Shown here piece by piece: positions 1 to 5,541 of a stretch of 7,319 nucleotides of DNA. The notes beneath the pieces are model-generated. The model made no database searches. It was not told the DNA's origin and saw only the letters and a program-made list of their open reading frames with translations. The DNA comes from JAGLHV01 sp023143305 [NCBI: Clostridia bacterium] (GTDB lineage: Bacteria; CBDUZB01; JAGLHV01): positions 1 through 7,319 of the forward strand of contig DAOVVV010000062.1 in NCBI GenBank assembly GCA_030637025.1, given 5' to 3'. Made by a program: the position numbers and the translations under genes. How positions within the stretch are numbered: position 1 is the first letter of the stretch; the number at the start of each line of letters is the position of its first letter.

Positions 1-123
1 GGCATCAGCAATTTTGACGGTGGTTACACCAGAATCGGCTATTTTACCGGTGGTTACATTTAAATCGGCTATCTTCACAGTGGTTACATTTGAGTCTGCG
101 ATCTTGGCAGTGGTTACATTGGC
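1..123 (-). repeat. Decapeptide-coding tandem repeat array 2 (at least 4 units, continues off window)
   Basis: Codons 400-439 give four decads (ANVTTAKIAD, SNVTTVKIAD, LNVTTGKIAD, SGVTTVKIAD) and codon 440 begins a fifth. The array is entered through the same NDAID-x-AKILD unit as array 1. Its full length cannot be seen. Confidence 0.9.
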
Positions 124-1320
124 ATCTAATATTTTAGCCATATCAATAGCATCATTAGCAATCTCAAGACTTGTACCGTTATCTGTAAAATCTCCGGTAT
201 CTAAATATCTTGGTGTACCTGCTACTCCGGCTTTGACCAATTCGTCACTGCCGGCACTTTGAGCTACCCATTCAAATCTACTACCGGCATTATTCCAGGC
301 CAGAACTTCCCCGTCTGCCGGGGCATCCAGCACATCTAACTTGGGTTCGGTAATTGCATTATCTGCAACTTTGGCCGTAGTTATATTAGCATCAGCTATT
401 TTTGCGGTTGTAATATTGGCATCAGCAATTTTGACGGTGGTTACACCAGAATCGGCTATTTTACCGGTGGTTACATTTAAATCGGCTATCTTGGCTGTGG
501 TTACATTAGCATCTAATATTTTCACTGTAGTTACATTGGCGTCTGCGATCTTGGCAGTGGTTATATTTGAATCTGCAATTTTAGCAGTGGTTACATTTGC
601 ATCCAATATTTTAGCCGTATCAATGGCATCATTAGCTATTTCAATACTCGTTCCATTATCTGTAAAATCACTTGTATCTAAATATCGGGGTGTACCGGCT
701 ACTCCGGCTTTGACCAATTCGTCACTTACCGAAACACTAGCCCATACAGGATTCGCTCCTGCTCCCTGGGTTTGTAAAACTTGACCTGAAACACCCACAG
801 GAAGATTTACCCAATCTAAACTATTGTAATACAACAGCTCCCCCTGGGACGGACCACCACCAAAATTAACATCTGCTAAATCTCCCAAATCGGTACTGCT
901 TCCGCTTAAATTATCTAATTCTACCCAGGTAACAGCATCTTCGTCACGATATTCCAATTTTCCTGTTGCGGGATTTACTCTAAAACCTGGTAAATTTGTA
1001 TATCCATTAATAAACCAATACAAATAAGAACCATTGGCAATTGTAAGCATTTGAAAATAATTATTAAGATCGCCGGATGGTTTAATATTAATAGATCCTT
1101 CATCATTAATAATATTTGCCTCCCCAGAATCGAGTTTCTGAAAAATAAGGTTATTTTCGTCTTGATCTTTTATAATAACCTGCGGAGAATCACCTACATT
1201 GTCATCCAATATAAAGTCTTTATCCGTTGTAGCAGAAAAAGTGTTAATTGAAAAAAAGTTTAAACTCATAAAAGAAATTGTAATAATTAAAATACCTTTA
1301 AAAAATGATTTTTGTTTCAT
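1..1320 (-). CDS. Secreted decapeptide-repeat fibre-like (tail-fibre/adhesin-type) protein, 3' end outside window
   Basis: The minus-strand frame is open for 440 codons from ATG at 1318-1320 to the left edge, with no stop. Residues 1-30 form a signal peptide: a K-rich start, a hydrophobic core and probable cleavage near TFSA/TT. Residues 33-200 are a beta-rich head or linker with short modules seen in tail-fibre-like proteins, such as LGDLADVNF, GELLYYNSLDWVN and SGQVLQTQGAGANPVWAS. Residues 241-320 are eight tandem decads of the type ANVTTAKIAD. A spacer follows (321-399) and a second decad array starts at 400 and leaves the window. Decads of this kind occur in phage tail-fibre-like and bacterial surface proteins, where trimeric stalks are expected; such proteins often end in an S74-type chaperone, which would lie outside the window. 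A strong Shine-Dalgarno sits 8 nt before the ATG. The export signal argues for a cell-surface fibre and against a cytoplasmic phage structural protein. The ligand is unknown. Confidence 0.85.
   Translation of the reverse strand, partial: MKQKSFFKGILIITISFMSLNFFSINTFSATTDKDFILDDNVGDSPQVIIKDQDENNLIFQKLDSGEANIINDEGSINIKPSGDLNNYFQMLTIANGSYLYWFINGYTNLPGFRVNPATGKLEYRDEDAVTWVELDNLSGSSTDLGDLADVNFGGGPSQGELLYYNSLDWVNLPVGVSGQVLQTQGAGANPVWASVSVSDELVKAGVAGTPRYLDTSDFTDNGTSIEIANDAIDTAKILDANVTTAKIADSNITTAKIADANVTTVKILDANVTTAKIADLNVTTGKIADSGVTTVKIADANITTAKIADANITTAKVADNAITEPKLDVLDAPADGEVLAWNNAGSRFEWVAQSAGSDELVKAGVAGTPRYLDTGDFTDNGTSLEIANDAIDMAKILDANVTTAKIADSNVTTVKIADLNVTTGKIADSGVTTVKIADA
94..249 (-). repeat. 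Inter-array module, copy 2 of a 156-bp direct repeat
   Basis: Codons 358-409 repeat codons 199-250 with an offset of 477 bp (159 codons). The proteins differ at only three of 52 positions (S/G, I/L, T/M). The module contains SDELVKAGVAGTPRYLD and leads into each decad array, so the fibre appears to be built from a long super-repeat of linker plus decad array. Confidence 0.85.
361..600 (-). repeat. Decapeptide-coding tandem repeat array 1 (8 units of 30 bp)
   Basis: Codons 241-320 of the fibre gene form eight consecutive 30-bp units with the consensus A-N-V/I-T-T-A/V-K-I-A-D. Variants include L-N-V-T-T-G-K-I-A-D and S-G-V-T-T-V-K-I-A-D. T4, T5, K7, I/V8 and D10 are nearly invariant. The array is preceded by a divergent copy (NDAIDTAKILD) and followed by a capping unit (NAITEPKLD). 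The regular hydrophobic V/I and I positions suit a repetitive beta-structured stalk (inference). Confidence 0.9.
418..492. repeat. 75-bp perfect direct repeat, partner of 1-75
   Basis: Bases 418-492 match bases 1-75 without a mismatch (offset 417 bp, 139 codons, in frame). They diverge at 76 versus 493. The left limit of the copy at 1-75 is hidden by the window edge, so 75 bp is a minimum. It encodes about 25 residues of the decad arrays. Confidence 0.92.
571..726 (-). repeat. Inter-array module, copy 1 of a 156-bp direct repeat
   Basis: Codons 199-250 of the fibre gene, paired with the copy at 94-249. It starts with SDELVKAGV and ends inside the first decads of array 1. Confidence 0.85.
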
Positions 1321-1327
1321 ATTTACT

Positions 1328-1334
1328 ACCTCCT
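1328..1334 (-). promoter_or_regulatory. Strong ribosome binding site of the fibre gene
   Basis: AGGAGGT on the minus strand, ending 7 nt before the ATG at 1318-1320 (8 nt from the AGGAGG core). It fixes the start of the fibre gene, which has no closed reading frame inside the window. Confidence 0.85.
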
Positions 1335-1696
1335 ATTATAATATCCGCTTAAAAGTGAACTGTTTTCAATAATAAAATATTTAAACCCTGACAAAGCAGG
1401 AGAATAATTCTTCTTAATTTTTCTTCAAATTCATGAATATTATCCAACTATTCTTAAAACATAAAAATCTATAACCATACTATTTATTTGTTTTTAACTC
1501 TATTTTTTATGCCAGTCAAAGAACATTTTACTACTCTATATTTTAATTTCTTAATTTAGCATCCAATACTTATAATTTTTAGTCTATTTAATTTCTATTT
1601 TTTACGCTTGCCTGATTTTTTGAATTCATTTTTTCAGGTCTATTTTTTCTGAAATAATTTTTTTGAGAGATTTTGACTACAGGAAGAGAAATGATT
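1335..1696. other. AT-rich intergenic leader between the four-Cys gene and the fibre gene
   Basis: No gene or known RNA is recognised here. Three things can be seen. A weak minus-strand promoter candidate has TTGACT at 1519-1514 and TAAAAA at 1496-1491 with a 17-bp spacer. A symmetrical element at 1611-1638 reads CCTGA, T5, TGAATTCA, T5, TCAGG; it lacks a T-run on the minus strand after the hairpin, so it is not a convincing terminator for the upstream gene. Two motifs are shared with the riboswitch leader: TTTACTACTCTA at 1527-1538 and TATTTAAACCCTG at 1378-1390. With no clear terminator, read-through from the four-Cys gene into the fibre gene is possible. Confidence 0.5.
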
Positions 1697-2128
1697 TCAA
1701 CAAAGAAAGACTTTAAGCTTTAAAAATAGGTCATCTGCTTCGGAAAAGAAAAAAGAAGGAAAACATCTTGTACGATTTTGAACATTAACAATTTCTAATT
1801 TATTTAAATTTACAATTTTTGATCTTATACTATTAATTATTTTCTTCTTTTCAATAATAGCCCAAACAATAAAAACTTCGTCAAATTGAAAAGCATCATT
1901 TAAAAACAAATTATTGTAATTTTTTACAGGTTTATTGTTTTCATCCCGGATATCTAAATCCGGAAAGACCAGATAAAGAGGTAAAAATTGTATTTTTGCA
2001 CGAAAACAAAAATCTTGTGTGTTGAGACCAAACAGAAATGATTTTTCATTAAAACAGGAAGCATAAGTTTTACTGCTCCACATAAAAAAAACCAACAAAG
2101 CAAAAAGAATAAACTTGCTTTTTTTCAC
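1697..2128 (-). CDS. Small secreted four-cysteine protein of unknown family
   Basis: The protein has 143 residues from a GTG start at 2126-2128, with GGAG at 2136-2139 placed 7 nt upstream. Residues 1-23 are a clear signal peptide (MKKSKF, hydrophobic core, cleavage TYA/SC), so the product is exported to the periplasm or beyond. The mature part of about 120 residues has cysteines at 25, 41, 122 and 143, the last being the C-terminal residue. Two disulfides are plausible. It is rich in Phe, Lys and Asn, with alternating hydrophobic stretches (FQFDEVFIVWAII) suggesting beta-strands. I recognise no family and assign no function. It is the first gene downstream of the c-di-GMP-I-like riboswitch and terminator, which strongly suggests it is a regulated surface-lifestyle gene. 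The C-terminal Cys leaves open that the frame ends prematurely. Confidence 0.72.
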   Translation of the reverse strand: MKKSKFILFALLVFFMWSSKTYASCFNEKSFLFGLNTQDFCFRAKIQFLPLYLVFPDLDIRDENNKPVKNYNNLFLNDAFQFDEVFIVWAIIEKKKIINSIRSKIVNLNKLEIVNVQNRTRCFPSFFFSEADDLFLKLKVFLC

Positions 2129-2156
2129 TTTCCCTCTCCAAAATTACTCTTAATAT

Positions 2157-2202
2157 AAAAAAACCGCGTTACTCCGTTTTTTATCTACGGTTAACCCGGT
2201 TT
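2157..2202 (-). terminator. Riboswitch-associated intrinsic terminator
   Basis: On the minus strand AAACCG (2202-2197) pairs with CGGTTT (2166-2161). After a G/G mismatch GTTA pairs with TAAC, and after a small internal loop CCGT pairs with ACGG. The loop is A-rich, and a run of seven T (2163-2157) follows directly. It lies between the aptamer and the start of the four-Cys gene, the position of a transcription-attenuation expression platform. The segment ACCGTAG (2191-2185) in its 5' arm is complementary to CTACGGT (2257-2251) in the aptamer, so the two structures can exclude each other. Confidence 0.78.
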
Positions 2203-2220
2203 ATTTTTTATTTAAACCCT

Positions 2221-2294
2221 GGCAACTCAGCCTCCCATAATAATTATGGGACCGTAGTTTTGTGCCCCCCGGTTTCCCGGGGTTTACCTTTATC
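2221..2294 (-). ncRNA. Cyclic-di-GMP-I (GEMM-I) type riboswitch aptamer
   Basis: The minus strand reads GATAAAGGTAAACC, then a hairpin with stem CCCCGG/CCGGGG closed by a GAAA tetraloop (2282-2267). Next come GGCACAAAACTACGG, a second hairpin with stem TCCCATAA/TTATGGGA (2251-2233), and finally GGCTGAGTTGCC. GGTAA (2288-2284) pairs with TTGCC (2225-2221) to close P1. The GGYAAACC start, the GAAA-capped P2, the CRCAAARCYA-like joining strand and the GUUGCC end all match the GEMM-I consensus as I know it. The G of GGTAAACC is retained, which favours c-di-GMP over the cGAMP-type variants (inference). It sits about 95 nt upstream of the four-Cys gene, with a promoter before it and a terminator after it. 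Confidence 0.82.
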
Positions 2295-2335
2295 AGAGCA
2301 ATTTAATTTGCTTTATTTAATTATCAATTAATCAT

Positions 2336-2351
2336 TGTGATTTTTATCACA
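2336..2351. promoter_or_regulatory. Perfect CRP-type palindrome (possible Crp/Fnr-family operator)
   Basis: TGTGA-N6-TCACA is a perfect inverted repeat equal to the half-sites of the E. coli CRP consensus. It lies just downstream of the predicted -10 of the riboswitch promoter (2364-2369), around +6 to +21, where binding would be expected to repress. Whether this organism has a matching Crp/Fnr regulator is unknown. The same bases could also form a hairpin in the leader RNA. Confidence 0.5.
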
Positions 2352-2363
2352 TTTACTACTCTA

Positions 2364-2391
2364 AATATAACCTCTTTTTTCATTTTGTCAA
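2364..2391 (-). promoter_or_regulatory. Sigma70-type promoter of the riboswitch leader
   Basis: TTGACA (2391-2386) and TATATT (2369-2364) are separated by 16 bp, a near-consensus housekeeping promoter pointing at the aptamer and the four-Cys gene. The predicted start is near 2357, giving a leader of about 230 nt. Confidence 0.78.
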
Positions 2392-2433
2392 GGTTTTTTC
2401 AACGCATTAATTATTTAAGATATTATGTGGATT

Positions 2434-4110
2434 TTATTTAAAATAAGCGTTTGTTACATATTGCTGAACCATTCGATAGGTATTAAAAAATGAAGCATTT
2501 AAAGAAATTGAATGTTTCATAATATCTAACCATTTATCTTTTTGATTATAAAACATTGGAACAATTACCTTTTCTAATTTATCATATAAATCTTGTAAAT
2601 CTTCCACCTCGTTTAATTCTTCTTTATCCGAACCTATTGACCAACCAGTAATGTTTTCAATATGCCCTTCTACCCACCATCCATCTAAAACACTAAAGCT
2701 GGGAATTCCATTATGCGCCGCCTTCATCCCACTCGTACCCGAAGCTTCTCGTGGCCTTACGGGATTGTTTAACCAGAGATCAACCCCGGAAGTAATTAAT
2801 TTTCCTAGTTTCATATCATAGTTTTCTAGATAAACAGCTTTAACTTTCCCTTCTAATTCTTTAATACTAAAAAAAACAGATTTAATTAATTCCTTCCCTT
2901 TTATATCCTGAGGATGAGCTTTGCCGGCAAAAATAATTTGAATTTTACCGATTTTTTCGTTAATTTCTAATAACCGGTTTATATCATTAAACAATAAATC
3001 CGCCCTTTTATAAGAAGTAACCCTCCGGGCAAAACCAATAGTAAACACGTCATAATCCATCCCCACATTTTCCTGACGATTTACATAATCAATAAGTGTC
3101 TTTTTTGCTTCTTGATGAGTTTCCCATATTTCTTCTTTAGGAATACCCAAAGCATTCCTCAGAGAAAAAGGATTTTGCTCCCACCCAGGTATATATTTAT
3201 CATATAATTTTTTAAATGAATCAGCAGTCCAGGAAAAAGAATGAACCCCGTTAGTTATAAAATTTATCGTATGACCGGGAAACATGTTTTTAGAAACTTC
3301 CCCATGTCTTTTAGCTACTCCGTTTATATAGTGACTAAAATTCATCCCGATTAAAGTCATATTTACTTCGTTATCCCGGCAAAACATCTCTGGCAACTCA
3401 AATAAGACAGAAGAAGGAAAAACATTTTTCACTAAATCCAAAGGAAATCTATCATGCCCGGCAGGCACAGGGGTATGAGTAGTAAAAATACATTGTTTTT
3501 TTACTGCCTCTATATTATATTTATTTTCTTTCTTTGTTTTTTCCAATAATTCAGTTACTAAAAAACTGGCATGCCCTTCGTTCATATGATACTTTTCAAT
3601 ATTATTATATCCTAAAGCCTCTATTATTCTCACTCCCCCTACTCCTAAAATTATCTCCTGACACAAACGGTATTTTTTATCTTCTCCATAAAGATAATGA
3701 GTAAGAGTACGATGATACTCATCATTTTCATCTATATCAGTATCTAAAAAATAAAGGGGAACACTGTACCCGCTTAAACCTTTTACTATATATTCCCATA
3801 CCTGAACTTTAACTTCCCGTCCTTCAATATTGACGGAAATCTTAACCGGCAACGATTTTAAAAAATCATCCTTGCTCCAATTAGTAGGCATCTCAATTTG
3901 ATTTCCCTCTTCATCTATTTTTTGAAAAAAATAACCATTTTCCGCTAACAGGGTTATTCCAATAATCGGTATTTTTAAATCAGCACAAGCTTTTAGGGTA
4001 TCCCCTGCTAAAATCCCCAAACCACCGCTATAAGTAGGTACTCGGCTATCAAATCCTATCTCCATAGAAAAATAAGCTACTCTTCTGTTTCTAAAATCTT
4101 CACTCAACAC
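2434..4110 (-). CDS. glgP: Alpha-glucan (glycogen/maltodextrin) phosphorylase, short form
   Basis: The gene encodes a cytoplasmic PLP-dependent enzyme of 558 residues that releases glucose-1-phosphate from alpha-1,4-glucans by phosphorolysis. The N-terminus carries AYFSMEIGF and YSGGLGILAGDTLKA (27-41), typical of the TIGR02094-type alpha-glucan phosphorylases. Further motifs are HMNEGHASF (175-183), THTPVPAGHDRFP (211-223), TNGVH (286-290), the phosphate/PLP-binding GFARRVTSYKR (359-369) and EASGTSGMK (455-463). K463 is the expected Schiff-base lysine. At 558 residues it is much shorter than the roughly 800-residue classical GlgP, but this is normal for the short subfamily, and all catalytic motifs are present. 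The start is GTG at 4108-4110 with AAGGAGG (4118-4124) 7 nt upstream. It has its own promoter (4228-4199). No glycogen-pathway gene is next to it, so it looks like a separate unit between two surface-protein modules. Confidence 0.95.
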   Translation of the reverse strand: MLSEDFRNRRVAYFSMEIGFDSRVPTYSGGLGILAGDTLKACADLKIPIIGITLLAENGYFFQKIDEEGNQIEMPTNWSKDDFLKSLPVKISVNIEGREVKVQVWEYIVKGLSGYSVPLYFLDTDIDENDEYHRTLTHYLYGEDKKYRLCQEIILGVGGVRIIEALGYNNIEKYHMNEGHASFLVTELLEKTKKENKYNIEAVKKQCIFTTHTPVPAGHDRFPLDLVKNVFPSSVLFELPEMFCRDNEVNMTLIGMNFSHYINGVAKRHGEVSKNMFPGHTINFITNGVHSFSWTADSFKKLYDKYIPGWEQNPFSLRNALGIPKEEIWETHQEAKKTLIDYVNRQENVGMDYDVFTIGFARRVTSYKRADLLFNDINRLLEINEKIGKIQIIFAGKAHPQDIKGKELIKSVFFSIKELEGKVKAVYLENYDMKLGKLITSGVDLWLNNPVRPREASGTSGMKAAHNGIPSFSVLDGWWVEGHIENITGWSIGSDKEELNEVEDLQDLYDKLEKVIVPMFYNQKDKWLDIMKHSISLNASFFNTYRMVQQYVTNAYFK

Positions 4111-4117
4111 TCTACAT

Positions 4118-4124
4118 CCTCCTT
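4118..4124 (-). promoter_or_regulatory. glgP: Ribosome binding site that selects the GTG start of glgP
   Basis: AAGGAGG is 7 nt before GTG at 4108-4110. The ATG that begins inside the 7-nt gap is out of frame and is followed at once by TAG, so GTG is the supported start. Confidence 0.85.
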
Positions 4125-4198
4125 AATCGCTCTTTCTCAATAATCTTTTATCTTTCTTTTTCTTAATATAAAAACAATTTCTTTTGAGAAATTTAGTT

Positions 4199-4228
4199 AT
4201 TATATAACTTATCCCGATAACAAGTCAA
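4199..4228 (-). promoter_or_regulatory. Sigma70-type promoter of glgP
   Basis: TTGACT (4228-4223) and a perfect TATAAT (4204-4199) are separated by 18 bp. The predicted start is near 4192, leaving a leader of about 80 nt. The -10 lies inside an inverted repeat (AGTTAT-TAT-ATAACT, 4195-4209), and an 18-bp hairpin (AATTTCT, loop, AGAAATT, 4176-4193) begins at the predicted transcript start. Either could be an operator or a 5'-stabilising stem, which cannot be decided here. Confidence 0.75.
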
Positions 4229-4262
4229 TAATTTATTTGAACTAATGGAACAATATAAATAT

Positions 4263-4303
4263 AAAAAAATATTAAAAAGTGAAAACAAAATGTATTTTTC
4301 ACT
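4263..4303 (-). terminator. Intrinsic terminator downstream of the PorV-like operon
   Basis: On the minus strand AGTGAAAA (4303-4296) pairs perfectly with TTTTCACT (4285-4278) around a 10-nt loop. TTTT and then, after four bases, seven further T follow down to 4263. It is about 170 nt after the PorV-like stop codon and upstream of the glgP promoter, so it separates the two units. Confidence 0.75.
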
Positions 4304-4475
4304 AAACATTCTTATTTATTAAACTTTTACCGTAATACTATTTCTCCACATTATCTACGAAAGAACCGAATATTATAAGTTTTAATTACTTTATATTTTC
4401 AAATAATACTTAAAATAATTAAAAACGAATAACCAATTTGTAATGATAAAAAGGAAAGATATTTTTTTAATAGTA
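4304..4475. other. AT-rich gap after the PorV-like gene, with a possible short transcript
   Basis: There is no coding region here. A minus-strand promoter-like pair, TTGAAA (4402-4397) and TATAAT (4377-4372), has a long 19-bp spacer. If active, it would produce an RNA of roughly 100 nt ending at the terminator at 4263-4303. In sequence this AT-rich, such pairs also occur by chance. Confidence 0.3.
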
Positions 4476-5492
4476 TTAAAAGGTAACACGCAGAGAAAAA
4501 CGATTGGTCCAACTCAAATCTTCCTGTATATCCATTAAAACAGCATAATCAATTTTCGCTTTAACTATCTTTAAAGGAAGAGTTAAACTGGTGCCTATGG
4601 TAGGATTGAAATTACTGCTCCCTGCTCTAAGACAAATATTTTTTCCTACTTGATATTCACTGCCCAAATAAAGTTTTACATCCTGCTCGAGAGTTTTTTC
4701 TACATCCAAAGCTAATAATAATTTACTTTTTAAGGGCCTATACGCACCCCCCAATCTTATGTTTAATAAAATATCATCTTTTACCGACCCCCCATCCAAA
4801 GACCATTTTAAAGAACCCATTATATTTTGTATATTCAATCCAAAAGACCACTGCTTTGTAGGTTTATACATCGTTCCTACATCTAAACTAAAACCCGTTG
4901 CTTTTTCTCTTTCTAATTTTTGTATATGGTATTTAAAACTTGTTCCGCAATAAAAATTTTTTCTTATTTTTTTTCCATAACCAACAATAAAAGTATCTTC
5001 CCTGTCTTCAAAATTTCCTGTCGGCCGGCCGTAATCATCTCTTCCTTCAATATTTTTTACACTAAAATTTATCCAACCAACAGCAATTCCACCGTAAGAC
5101 GGCTCCCGGTCTTCATCAGCAAATGACCAACTACTTGCAAAAGTACCCTCATCTTCGTCATCTCCCAATTTTAATGGATAAACATAATCCAAATAATTAT
5201 AAAAACGATCTACCCCTAATGAACCGGACATAAGCATTGTTTGATGTTGACGGATCTGTGACAATCCTGCCGGATTCCAGTAAAGACTGGAAGAACCATC
5301 TGCTACTGCTACAAAAGCATTCCCCATCCCTAAAGGTCTTGCTCCCACTCCCATACTAAGATAAGCACCTGCCCCCTTAGCCAAACCTTCATCATCTGCC
5401 AACAACAAACACTTAGAAAAAATTAAAAACAATATTAAAAAAAACAAACTACATAGAATTTTTTTTAAACAACAATCGTTTTTATGCTTCAT
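4476..5492 (-). CDS. PorV/PorQ (UPF0164) family outer-membrane beta-barrel protein
   Basis: The protein has 338 residues from ATG at 5490-5492. Residues 1-32 are a long signal peptide with a strong hydrophobic core (LFFLILFLIF), cleaved near LLLA/DD. The mature N-terminus carries the FadL/PorV-like signature GVGARPLGMGNAFVAVADG followed by YWNPAGL (about 48-77). The rest alternates short amphipathic strands and turns, and the last residue is an aromatic Phe (FSLRVTF), typical of outer-membrane barrels. In Bacteroidota, PorV is the outer-membrane shuttle that hands type IX cargo to the cell surface; other family members have no known role. The gene follows a CTD-bearing secreted protein by 49 bp, so co-transcription and a functional link are likely. 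The frame can be read from a TTG nine bases further upstream (5499-5501), but that codon abuts the Shine-Dalgarno. Confidence 0.88.
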   Translation of the reverse strand: MKHKNDCCLKKILCSLFFLILFLIFSKCLLLADDEGLAKGAGAYLSMGVGARPLGMGNAFVAVADGSSSLYWNPAGLSQIRQHQTMLMSGSLGVDRFYNYLDYVYPLKLGDDEDEGTFASSWSFADEDREPSYGGIAVGWINFSVKNIEGRDDYGRPTGNFEDREDTFIVGYGKKIRKNFYCGTSFKYHIQKLEREKATGFSLDVGTMYKPTKQWSFGLNIQNIMGSLKWSLDGGSVKDDILLNIRLGGAYRPLKSKLLLALDVEKTLEQDVKLYLGSEYQVGKNICLRAGSSNFNPTIGTSLTLPLKIVKAKIDYAVLMDIQEDLSWTNRFSLRVTF

Positions 5493-5501
5493 TAAAATCA
5501 A

Positions 5502-5507
5502 CCTCTT
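5502..5507 (-). promoter_or_regulatory. Ribosome binding site that sets the PorV-like start
   Basis: AAGAGG ends 9 nt before ATG at 5490-5492 but directly abuts the in-frame TTG at 5499-5501. Translation therefore starts at the ATG, and the longer frame from TTG should not be used. Confidence 0.75.
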
Positions 5508-5541
5508 ACTTTCACTTTAAAACCAATATACTTGAAAAAGA

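Noticed and set aside
361-600. CRISPR array, considered because of the regular 30-bp periodicity
   Set aside because: The units are contiguous without unique spacers and encode an in-frame decapeptide, so this is a protein-coding tandem repeat.
14-784. Plus-strand open frames of 82 and 147 codons (14-262 and 341-784)
   Set aside because: They are antisense shadows of the decapeptide repeats. The 30-bp period keeps the opposite frame free of stops, and the two share sequence for that reason only. They lack ribosome binding sites, whereas the minus strand has a signal peptide and Shine-Dalgarno.
1051-1251. Plus-strand open frame of 66 codons
   Set aside because: It lies antisense within the N-terminal part of the fibre gene and shows no coding features.
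1333-1346. TATAAT directly before the fibre-gene Shine-Dalgarno as a -10 box
   Set aside because: The transcript would start inside the Shine-Dalgarno, and no -35 lies at a usable spacing (TTGAAA is 23 bp away).
1335-1540. A second complete c-di-GMP-I aptamer upstream of the fibre gene
   Set aside because: Only the downstream flank motif is shared. The GGYAAACC start, the GAAA-capped P2 and the CACAAA joining strand are absent.
4759-5126. Two plus-strand open frames (4759-4953, 4920-5126)
   Set aside because: Both lie inside the PorV-like gene on the opposite strand and have no recognisable protein features.
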